A DNA stretch of 12,560 nucleotides from Bacillota bacterium (GTDB lineage: Bacteria; Bacillota; Sulfobacillia; JAJZYS01; JAJYTV01): assembly GCA_021810725.1 (NCBI GenBank), contig JAJZIE010000054.1, positions 1-12,560 of the forward strand. The letters are read 5' to 3'. A program made the position numbers and the translations under genes. The notes under the pieces are model-generated. The model was not told the origin of the DNA. It made no database searches and saw nothing but the letters and a program-made list of their open reading frames with translations. Of this stretch, positions 6,823-12,560 are shown piece by piece. Numbering within the stretch: position 1 is the first letter of the stretch; every line of letters begins with the position of its first letter.

Positions 6823-7730
6823 CGCACCATAGCCCCATCGAGGAACGGACGACCGCGCACGAGTTCCACAGCCGACTGGCTTCGCCCGCCGGACGGTTGA
6901 AGTTCCGTCACCAGCAGAGCTCCGTGGCCGGTGCCTACCAGGAGTCCGCCGGGGTGGGCCTTGAGCCTTCCGGCTGGCAGTTCATCCCCTGTGGCGGTCG
7001 CTCGCAGCAAGCGAATCTCGAAATCCCTGCCCTCCACGCGGACACGCACCCCAGGGCGCGGCGACAACGCCTGGACCTGCAGTGCGAGATCCTCGGCCGG
7101 GCGGGAAACGTCTAGCCGCTCATCGTCGCGATTGATTCGCCGCGCGTAGCTCGGCTCCCCGTCCTGCGGCGCCTGCGGCAGGTTGCCCGCTTCGAGCAGC
7201 GTGAGCGCCTCGGCGAGCATGCGCGCCCCCCGCCTCGCGGTTTCCGCCTCGAGCTCGCCCGCGGTCATCTCCCGCGGCAGGGGGAACGACTCCTGCAAAT
7301 GGATCGGACCCGCATCGAGTTCCTGCACGATGCGCATGATCGTGACGCCGGCCTGCCGGTCACCGGACCAGATCGTCCAGGGGATCGGGGCGGCGCCGCG
7401 GTGGCGCGGCAGCAGAGAAGGGTGCACGTTCAGGCAGGGGATCGCATCGAAAAGCGACGCCGGCAACATGCGGCCGTAGGCGACCACCACCGCCGCGTCG
7501 GGCCCGAAGGCCTTGAGGTCTCCCACCGTATCCTCGTCGAGCCGCGTGGGGGTCCGCACCGCGATGTCGAGTTCGGCGGCGCGCAGCGCGACAGGCGTCG
7601 GTGTCATGTGCTGGCCGCGGCCTCGCGGCCTTGGCGGCGCGGTCACGACCGCGACCACCTCGTGCCGCTCCGACACAGCGTCGAGCGACGGCACGGCAAA
7701 GTCCGGCGTGCCGAGGAAAAGGACTTTCAC
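6819..7730 (-). CDS. fmt: methionyl-tRNA formyltransferase
   Basis: Transfers the formyl group from 10-formyl-tetrahydrofolate to Met-tRNA(fMet) for translation initiation. The 303-aa protein begins MKVLFLGTPDFAVP and carries the RPRGRG loop (34-39), AYGRMLP (84-90), the catalytic block LNVHPSLLPRHRGAAPI (100-116) with Asn101 and His103, GVTIM (128-132) and LDAGP with Asp139. The C-terminal OB-like domain (about 205-300) is complete. The GTG start at 7730 overlaps the def stop by 4 nt (GTGA) and the end overlaps rsmB by 4 nt. Adjacency to def is the standard pairing of formylation and deformylation genes. Confidence 0.97.
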   Translation of the reverse strand: MKVLFLGTPDFAVPSLDAVSERHEVVAVVTAPPRPRGRGQHMTPTPVALRAAELDIAVRTPTRLDEDTVGDLKAFGPDAAVVVAYGRMLPASLFDAIPCLNVHPSLLPRHRGAAPIPWTIWSGDRQAGVTIMRIVQELDAGPIHLQESFPLPREMTAGELEAETARRGARMLAEALTLLEAGNLPQAPQDGEPSYARRINRDDERLDVSRPAEDLALQVQALSPRPGVRVRVEGRDFEIRLLRATATGDELPAGRLKAHPGGLLVGTGHGALLVTELQPSGGRSQSAVELVRGRPFLDGAMVR

Positions 7731-8263
7731 CTGGCCTCGGCGCCCTCGCCGTCGCCGGCGTCGCCTTCCTGGGCCGCCTCTCCGCCTTCCGCCTGGTCAT
7801 CCTCGGGTTCGTCTACGACTTCCCAGACCTCCGTGGCGCGATCGATGAAGAGCACACCGTCGAGGTGGTCGATCTCGTGCTGGATGGCGACGGCGAAGAG
7901 TCCCTCCGCGTCGAACCACTCCGTCCTGCCGTTCGGCAGCGTGGCGCGCATCTGCACCGACTTGTGGCGCGGCACCTTGCCCTGGAGTCCCGGGATCGAG
8001 AGGCAGCCTTCCACCCCTTCCACGATCTCCTCGTCGCGCCGGACGATCTCCGGGTTGATCAGCTTGAGAAGCCCGTCGCCGACGTCGATGACCACGAGTC
8101 GCTTGAGCACCCCGACCTGGTTGGCCGCAAGTCCCACGCCGTGCGCCTCGTACATCGCCTCGGCCATCTGGTCGAGCACGCGGCGCGCGGAAAGGTTGGG
8201 CTTGCGCAAGGGTTCCGCCTTGCGCCTGAGGACGTCACTCGGGTGCTTCACGATCTCCAGCAT
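7727..8263 (-). CDS. def: peptide deformylase
   Basis: Removes the N-formyl group from nascent proteins. The 178-aa protein contains all three PDF motifs: GVGLAANQVG (42-51), EGCLSIPG (85-92, metal ligand Cys87) and QHEIDHLDG (128-136, ligands His129 and His133, catalytic Glu130). The core ends near residue 150. It is followed by a low-complexity acidic tail of about 28 residues rich in Glu, Asp, Gly and Ala, longer than in most type I/III enzymes and probably disordered. It starts with ATG at 8263 behind an AGGGAGGA Shine-Dalgarno in the 24-nt gap after priA. Confidence 0.97.
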   Translation of the reverse strand: MLEIVKHPSDVLRRKAEPLRKPNLSARRVLDQMAEAMYEAHGVGLAANQVGVLKRLVVIDVGDGLLKLINPEIVRRDEEIVEGVEGCLSIPGLQGKVPRHKSVQMRATLPNGRTEWFDAEGLFAVAIQHEIDHLDGVLFIDRATEVWEVVDEPEDDQAEGGEAAQEGDAGDGEGAEAR

Positions 8264-8287
8264 CGTTATCAGATCCTCCCTGGGTTG

Positions 8288-10411
8288 TCAGCGGAATTGG
8301 CGAGGGTCGAAAAACAGCGCTTCGCGCAGCCCCTGATGATCTTGCGCAGGCAGTGTGGCCGCGATCTCCCTCAGGCGCTCGCGGCGCTCCGCGATGAGCA
8401 GCGTCTGCCAGCGGTAGCGCCCCTTGGCCTTCGGAATGGGCGCCGGCGCCGGTCCGAGTACGCGGACGTCGCCGCCCGCCATCGCGCGGACCTCTTGCGT
8501 GCGGCGCTGGGCCAGCTCCGCGACTGCCTGCTCCTCGATGCCAGAGTATCCGATCAGCAGCAGTTCGCCAAACGGCGGATAACCACCTCGCCTGCGTTCG
8601 CGCAGCTCCTGTTCGGCAAAGCCCCGGTAGTCATGGCGGACGGCGTAGCGGAAGGCGGCGTGGTCCGGATCGAAGGCCTGGATCACGGCGCGCCCGGGGT
8701 GCTCGGCCCGCCCCGCCCGCCCGGTCACCTGCATGAGCAGCTGAAAGGTGCGCTCCGATGCGCGGTAGTCCGGCTGCCCGAGGCCGATGTCCGCGATCAC
8801 GACGCCAACCGCCGTGACCAGCGGGAAGTCGAAACCCTTGGCCACCATCTGCGTGCCAACCAAAATGTCCGCCTCTCCGCGCCGGAAGGCTGCGTAGACC
8901 TTGTCCGCGCCTCCGACGCGCTGCACGGCGTCCCGGTCGAGCCGCAGGACGCGCGCGCCGGGCCAGGTCTCCTCGGCGGCCTGGGCAACCCTCTGGGTGC
9001 CGGTGCCGAGCAGGCGGAGCTTGCCCTGGCATTGCGGGCAGCGCGACGGCGCCGCGCCGTGCCAGCCGCAGAGGTGGCAGACCGCCTCGCCGCCTTCGTG
9101 GTACGCGATCGCGACGCTGCACTGCGGGCAGGTCGGGACGTGGCCGCAGGTCGTGCAGACCATGCTCGGATGGAAGCCGCGACGGTTCAGCAGCAGAATC
9201 GCCTGCTGGCCCTGGCGCAGGCTGTCCCGCACCGCCTGGGTCAGCTGCGGCGTGAAGATGCGGCCGGGGCTTCGGCGCAGGTCGACGAGTTGCACTTCGG
9301 GCAGGGGACGCCGCGCGATGCGCTCAGGCAGTTCGACGAGCCCGATCCTGCCTTCGCTCGCGGCCTGGAAGGTGCCGAGGTCCGGTGTCGCCGAGCCGAG
9401 CACGAGCGTCGCGCCTCGCCGGGCGGCGCGCCACAGCGCCACGTCCTGGGCGTGGTAGCGCGGCGCCTCTTCCTGCTGGTAGCTCGCTTCATGCTGCTCG
9501 TCGACGATGACCACGCCGGCATCGATCGGCGCGAAGACCGCGGACCTCGGACCGACCACGACGTCCGCCAGCCCCTCGTGCAACCGACGCATCGCCGAGT
9601 GGCGCGCCGCCTCTCCGACCGCGGAGTGCAGCACCGCCGCGCGATTGCCGAAGCGGGCTCGCACCAGGTCGACGAGCTGCGCCGTGAGAGCGATCTCGGG
9701 CACCAGGAGAAGCGCGCCGCGACCAGCGCCGAGCGCATCCTCGATCAGGCGGAAGTAGATCTCCGTCTTGCCGCTGCCGGTGACGCCGAAGAGGAGGTGC
9801 GTGCCGCCCTGCCCCGCGCGCAGGGCCCCTAGAGCCGCCGCCTGGGCATCCGTGAGCTGAGGCCCGCCGCCGCGCGGGGCAGGCGGCGGCACGGGCACGT
9901 GGCGGCGCACGAGCCCTTTCCTGGCCATGGGCGCCGCCAGCGCCAGGGGCAGCGTCGCAGGTGCCTGCGACAGGGCCCTGTAGGCCGCAAACTGGCGTGG
10001 CGCACGCGCCTGCAGGCGGGCGAGTTCCTCCTGGGACAGCGCCGCCGCGATCTCCCAGCGCGCCGCCTCCGGCTCGAAGCCGCGGGCGCCGGGCAGGATG
10101 GGCGACACCGCCTGCGGCCAGCTGCAGAGATAGCGCTGGCGCAGGGCCTGCGCGACGTACGCCGCCTCGGCGGCGTCCCCGAGCGCCGGGCCCAGGACCT
10201 CGCCAATCGGCCGCAAGCGATCGGCCGTCACCTCCGCCGGGTGGCGCGACACGACGAGACCGATCTGCGAGGAGCGCCTGAACGGCACCCTTACGAGCAT
10301 GCCCTCGGCTACGCCACCCGCGGGGCAGGCGTAGTCGAGGGGCATCTGCGGGCCGTGGCCGAGGACCACCTGCACGACCTCGCGCTCAGCGGCCGAGTCG
10401 CTGGGCAACAA
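8288..10411 (-). CDS. priA: primosomal protein N', replication restart 3'-5' DNA helicase
   Basis: Recognises stalled forks and D-loops and reloads the replicative helicase. Motifs (numbered from the TTG at 10411, 707 aa): N-terminal 3'-DNA-binding domain (about 12-115), Walker A GVTGSGKT (209-216), motif II DEQH (304-307; usually DEEH), GSATP (339-343), eight zinc-binding cysteines (419, 422, 428, 431, 445, 448, 458, 461), GTQMVAKGFDFP, and motif VI QVTGRAGRA. Start choice is uncertain. The TTG codons at 10411 and 10408 have GGGGAGGAG about 10 nt upstream inside coaBC. A GTG at 10375 would place the start just past the coaBC stop and closer to the usual N-terminus (QVVLGHGPQMPLDY). The 8288 stop is certain. 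The upstream part of the open frame (to 10471) lies inside coaBC and does not look like PriA. Confidence 0.95.
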   Translation of the reverse strand: MLPSDSAAEREVVQVVLGHGPQMPLDYACPAGGVAEGMLVRVPFRRSSQIGLVVSRHPAEVTADRLRPIGEVLGPALGDAAEAAYVAQALRQRYLCSWPQAVSPILPGARGFEPEAARWEIAAALSQEELARLQARAPRQFAAYRALSQAPATLPLALAAPMARKGLVRRHVPVPPPAPRGGGPQLTDAQAAALGALRAGQGGTHLLFGVTGSGKTEIYFRLIEDALGAGRGALLLVPEIALTAQLVDLVRARFGNRAAVLHSAVGEAARHSAMRRLHEGLADVVVGPRSAVFAPIDAGVVIVDEQHEASYQQEEAPRYHAQDVALWRAARRGATLVLGSATPDLGTFQAASEGRIGLVELPERIARRPLPEVQLVDLRRSPGRIFTPQLTQAVRDSLRQGQQAILLLNRRGFHPSMVCTTCGHVPTCPQCSVAIAYHEGGEAVCHLCGWHGAAPSRCPQCQGKLRLLGTGTQRVAQAAEETWPGARVLRLDRDAVQRVGGADKVYAAFRRGEADILVGTQMVAKGFDFPLVTAVGVVIADIGLGQPDYRASERTFQLLMQVTGRAGRAEHPGRAVIQAFDPDHAAFRYAVRHDYRGFAEQELRERRRGGYPPFGELLLIGYSGIEEQAVAELAQRRTQEVRAMAGGDVRVLGPAPAPIPKAKGRYRWQTLLIAERRERLREIAATLPAQDHQGLREALFFDPRQFR

Positions 10412-11570
10412 AGGCCATGATCTCCTCCCCGATCTCGCGCTTGCTCGCGGGACCGACCTGCCATGCTCCATGGGCCGTGACGAAGGTGCAGACGTTGGTG
10501 TCGACGCCGAATCCGGCGTCGTCCCGCCGGACGTCGTTGCCGACGACGAGGTCGCAGTTCTTCTGCTGCAGCTTGCGCCTGGCCTCCCTTTCGGGGTCGT
10601 CGGTCTCCGCGGCGAAGCCCACCAGCACCTGGCCTGGCCTGCGATGGGCCCCGGCGTACGCGAGAATGTCCCGGGTACGCTCGAGTTCCACCGAGCCGGG
10701 CAGCTCGTCCTTCTTCACCTTGTGCTCGATCCGGTGCGCCGGACGCAGATCGGCCACCGCCGCCGTGGCGACGAACACGTCCGTGCTGCCCAGTTCGCGT
10801 TCGACGGCGTCGAACATCTCGGCCGAGCTTGTGACGGGCACCACGCGCACGCCGCCGGGCGGCTTCAGCTCGGTCGGCCCCAGCACGAGCGTCACGTCCG
10901 CGCCCCAGGCCCGGGCCGCCTCCGCGACCGCGATGCCCATGCGTCCCGTCGACGGATTGGAGAGGAAGCGCACGGGATCGATGAACTCCCGCGTAGGCCC
11001 AGCCGTCACCAGCACCCGCACCGAGTTGAGGACCGGAGTGCGCAGCATCTCCTCGATGGCCGCAAGGATCTCCTCGCGCTCGGGCATCCGGCCGACGCCC
11101 TCCCGACCCGACGCCAGGTGTCCTTCGCCCGGAGCGAGGACGCGCTGCCCGAACGCCTGCAGGCGCCCGACATTCTCGCGCGTCGAGGGATGCTGCCACA
11201 TGCCGGACTCCATGGCCGGCACCCAGACGACAGGGCAGCGGGCCGAAAGCAGTAGGGCACCGAGCAGGCTGTCCGCCAGCCCGTGGGCCGCGCGCGCGAT
11301 GAAGTCGGCCGTCGCGGGCGCGATGACGACGAGTTCGGCGGCCTGCGCGAGCTCCACGTGCAGGATGCTTTCGCCGTCCTGCCAGAGGTCCTCGTCGCGA
11401 TAGGCCGGCCGCCCTGTGACAGCTGAGAAAGAGAGCGGCGTCACGAAGGCCTCGGCAGCACGCGTCAGGACCACGTCGACGGCGTGGTCCTGCTGGCGGA
11501 GCTTGCTTGCGAGATCCACGGCCTTGTAGGCCGCGATGCCCCCGGTGACGCCGAGGACGATGCGGCTCAC
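10386..11570 (-). CDS. coaBC: bifunctional phosphopantothenoylcysteine decarboxylase / phosphopantothenate-cysteine ligase
   Basis: Catalyses two coenzyme A steps: joining 4'-phosphopantothenate to cysteine (CoaB, CTP-dependent) and FMN-dependent decarboxylation (CoaC). The 394-aa protein has the N-terminal flavin domain (1-180) with VTGGIAAYK (8-16), catalytic His71 in HVEL and APATADFIARAAHG (84-97). The ligase domain (about 182-394) has TAGPTREFIDPVRFLSN (189-205), STGRMG, ATAAVADLRP (268-277), KVKK (284-287) and LVGFAAET (316-323). In the flavin domain the canonical PAMNxxM reads PAMESGMW (118-125), and the canonical ACG of the substrate clamp reads ASG (153-155). Both deviations fall exactly at the positions of E. 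coli Asn125 and Cys158. The GTG start overlaps the rpoZ stop by 4 nt. Confidence 0.96.
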   Translation of the reverse strand: MSRIVLGVTGGIAAYKAVDLASKLRQQDHAVDVVLTRAAEAFVTPLSFSAVTGRPAYRDEDLWQDGESILHVELAQAAELVVIAPATADFIARAAHGLADSLLGALLLSARCPVVWVPAMESGMWQHPSTRENVGRLQAFGQRVLAPGEGHLASGREGVGRMPEREEILAAIEEMLRTPVLNSVRVLVTAGPTREFIDPVRFLSNPSTGRMGIAVAEAARAWGADVTLVLGPTELKPPGGVRVVPVTSSAEMFDAVERELGSTDVFVATAAVADLRPAHRIEHKVKKDELPGSVELERTRDILAYAGAHRRPGQVLVGFAAETDDPEREARRKLQQKNCDLVVGNDVRRDDAGFGVDTNVCTFVTAHGAWQVGPASKREIGEEIMAFVAQRLGR

Positions 11571-11773
11571 TTCAGGGCGAGCTGCGGCCCGTCATAGTTG
11601 AGATCCCCGCGCGCAAGCTCCCAGAGCGCTTGCGTCACCGGCTTGGGCCGTCCGGGCTCGTCTTCCGCTCCGTCGTCCAGCAGGACGCGGGCACGCTTTG
11701 CCACGGCCACGACCAGCGCGTAACGCGAATCGGTGTGGCGGGTAAGCTGTTCAAGCGACGGCTGCTGCAACAA
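11567..11773 (-). CDS. rpoZ: DNA-directed RNA polymerase omega subunit
   Basis: A small RNA polymerase subunit that wraps the beta' C-terminus and aids assembly. The 68-aa product matches the family: DSRYALVVAVAKRARVL (15-31) corresponds to the conserved (S/D)xYxLVxxxAKRAR segment, and KPVTQALWELARGDL (44-58) to KPVxxALxEIxxGxI. Length is close to the B. subtilis protein. It starts at one of two tandem TTG codons (11773 or 11770) behind GAGGAGG. It lies 16 nt after remA, with no gmk between them, and overlaps coaBC by 4 nt (GTGA). Confidence 0.94.
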   Translation of the reverse strand: MLQQPSLEQLTRHTDSRYALVVAVAKRARVLLDDGAEDEPGRPKPVTQALWELARGDLNYDGPQLALK

Positions 11774-11789
11774 GGCACCTCCTCAACGG

Positions 11790-12086
11790 CTATTCCTGCG
11801 AGTCTTCGGCCTCTTCGTCCTCGTCCTCCTCCTCCGACGGCGCGCCACGCTGAGCGAGGCGGTTGGCCACGGTTTCGGGCTGCACCGCGGAGAGCACGAC
11901 ATGCTCGGAATCGGTGATGATGACAGCACGCGTACGCCTGCCGTACGTCGCATCGATCAGCGTCGACCGATCCCTCGCCTCGGAGATGATGCGCTTGATC
12001 GGTGCCGACTCCGGACTGACGATCGCGATGATCCGGTTCGCCGACACGATGTTGCCGAAGCCGATGTTGACCAGCTTGATCTCCAG
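11790..12086 (-). CDS. remA: RemA-family extracellular matrix / biofilm regulator (DUF370)
   Basis: In B. subtilis RemA is a ring-forming DNA-binding activator of biofilm matrix and osmoprotection genes. From the CTG at 12086 the protein has 98 residues and begins with the family N-terminus MEIKLVNIGFGN. The hallmark core follows: IVSPESAPIKRII (about 21-33), EARDRSTLIDATYGRRTRAV (about 35-54) and HVVLSAVQPETVANRL (about 61-76). An acidic tail follows (SEEEDEDEEAEDSQE). The start is inferred: CTG is preceded by GGAGGAG with a 6-nt spacer. The in-frame alternatives are a TTG at 12101 that overlaps this Shine-Dalgarno and a GTG at 12146; both add residues absent from homologues. It is the first gene after a sigma-A-like promoter. 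Confidence 0.93.
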   Translation of the reverse strand: MEIKLVNIGFGNIVSANRIIAIVSPESAPIKRIISEARDRSTLIDATYGRRTRAVIITDSEHVVLSAVQPETVANRLAQRGAPSEEEDEDEEAEDSQE

Positions 12087-12099
12087 AGCGATCTCCTCC
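12087..12099 (-). promoter_or_regulatory. Shine-Dalgarno supporting a CTG start for remA
   Basis: On the minus strand GGAGGAG (12099-12093) is followed by ATCGCT and CTG at 12086, which gives exactly the N-terminus conserved in RemA proteins. The competing in-frame TTG (12101-12099) shares a base with this Shine-Dalgarno and has none of its own. Confidence 0.6.
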
Positions 12100-12169
12100 A
12101 AGCAAGAGGTCTCAGGTCGGCCAAACTCGCCCAGGCGCCTTCGCACGCGTCAAGGCTCGCTGTTTCTTC

Positions 12170-12198
12170 AAAATAGGTGATCGTCTCGCCCTTGTCAA
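12170..12198 (-). promoter_or_regulatory. sigma-A-type promoter of the remA-rpoZ-coaBC operon
   Basis: On the minus strand a perfect -35 TTGACA (12198-12193), a 17-nt spacer and -10 TATTTT (12175-12170, four of six consensus bases) are followed by an A-rich start region (GAAGAAAC). The predicted start is near 12163, giving a leader of about 75 nt before remA. The -35 overlaps the stop codon of the upstream aminotransferase gene. This is the only convincing vegetative promoter I see in the window, and the T/A-rich patch stands out in this GC-rich DNA. Confidence 0.72.
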
Positions 12199-12560
12199 TT
12201 CGCAAACGGCGACGGAGAGAGGTCGCGAAGCCGCGCGAGCACCGTCTCGATGTCCTCCTCGGACACCGTGAGGCAGACCCGGACGTAGCCCTTGCCGTAC
12301 TTGCCATAACCGGAGCCTGGCACCACGACGACGCCCGCCTCGAGCAGTCGCGACGCGAAAGCCTGGTCGTCCCCGCCCGGCGCCTTCGCCCAGACATAGA
12401 ACGTGGCCTTCGGCATCGGCACGTCCCAGCCTAGCTCGCGCAGCCCGAGGCAGAGCTTGTCGCGGCGCGTGCGGTAGATCTGGTTCATCCGTGCGAAGAA
12501 CGCCTCGGGGTCCTGCTCCAGCGCGGCCGCGCCGGCGTACTGGACGGCGTTCCACTGGCC
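12195..12560 (-). CDS. class I/II PLP-dependent aminotransferase, C-terminal part (aspartate/LL-diaminopimelate aminotransferase-like)
   Basis: The 5' end lies beyond the window, and 122 codons are visible. The sequence fits the small C-terminal domain of the fold-type I subgroup containing LL-diaminopimelate and alanine/aspartate aminotransferases: QYAGAAALEQDP, then IYRTRRDKL, PKATFYVWAK, FASRLLEAGVVVVPGSGYG and GYVRVCLTVSEEDI. The Arg in YVRVCL is the likely substrate alpha-carboxylate anchor. The PLP lysine and N-terminal domain are out of view, so substrate cannot be fixed. It reads in the same direction as the operon and ends 108 nt before remA. The remA promoter overlaps its stop, so it may be an upstream transcription unit with read-through. 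Confidence 0.88.
   Translation of the reverse strand, partial: GQWNAVQYAGAAALEQDPEAFFARMNQIYRTRRDKLCLGLRELGWDVPMPKATFYVWAKAPGGDDQAFASRLLEAGVVVVPGSGYGKYGKGYVRVCLTVSEEDIETVLARLRDLSPSPFAN

Noticed and set aside
7601..9832. Very long plus-strand open frame (743 codons) antisense to def and priA
   Set aside because: It is opposite two unmistakable conserved genes, contains no recognisable domain, is rich in Arg/Ala/His as expected from the complement of GC-rich codons, and has no ribosome binding site of note.
12087..12146. Longer RemA starting at GTG 12146
   Set aside because: The extra 20 residues (MRRRLGEFGRPETSC...) are not RemA-like and the GTG has no Shine-Dalgarno, whereas the CTG has a near-perfect one.
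1..12560. CRISPR array, transposon, phage, tRNA/rRNA or defence system
   Set aside because: No direct-repeat arrays, transposase or integrase motifs, terminal inverted repeats or tRNA-like folds were seen. Every long stretch is accounted for by conserved core genes.

Overview
The window is a high-GC (roughly two-thirds G+C by eye) stretch of a bacterial chromosome. It is almost entirely filled by one minus-strand housekeeping operon whose gene order is the classic Bacillota (Firmicutes) one: remA - rpoZ - coaBC - priA - def - fmt - rsmB - rlmN - prpC - prkC - rsgA - rpe - spoVM. RemA, a PASTA-type PrkC kinase with its PrpC phosphatase, and a SpoVM-like microprotein together point to an endospore-forming, deep-branching, high-GC Bacillota lineage (Symbiobacterium-, Thermaerobacter- or Limnochorda-like). 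The genus cannot be fixed from the sequence alone.

Layout, read right to left in the direction of transcription. At the right edge is the C-terminal third of a class I PLP aminotransferase. A near-consensus sigma-A promoter (TTGACA, 17 bp, TATTTT) overlaps its stop codon and faces the operon. Next come remA (apparently with a CTG start) and rpoZ, with the usual intervening gmk missing. They are followed by coaBC (coenzyme A synthesis), priA (replication restart), def and fmt (N-formyl-Met cycle), rsmB and rlmN (rRNA methylation), prpC and prkC (Ser/Thr phosphosignalling), rsgA (30S maturation GTPase) and rpe (pentose phosphate pathway). Downstream of rpe is a tiny gene that I read as spoVM, starting at a TTG. 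A 14-bp perfect hairpin lies beyond it, and then possibly the last codons of a convergent plus-strand gene.

The genes are packed very tightly. Five junctions are 4-nt GTGA/ATGA overlaps, and no gap exceeds about 110 nt, so the block looks translationally coupled. ATG is a minority start codon here: GTG and TTG dominate and two genes seem to use CTG. Functionally the operon joins translation (def, fmt, rsmB, rlmN, rsgA), transcription (rpoZ), replication restart (priA), cofactor and carbon metabolism (coaBC, rpe), and growth/sporulation/biofilm control (prkC/prpC, remA, spoVM).

I saw no mobile element, CRISPR array, tRNA, rRNA or defence system. The items worth a second look are the spoVM-like microgene with a possible sigma-E element, the two CTG starts, the absent gmk, altered catalytic residues in the CoaC half of CoaBC, and an Ig-like extra domain at the end of PrkC.
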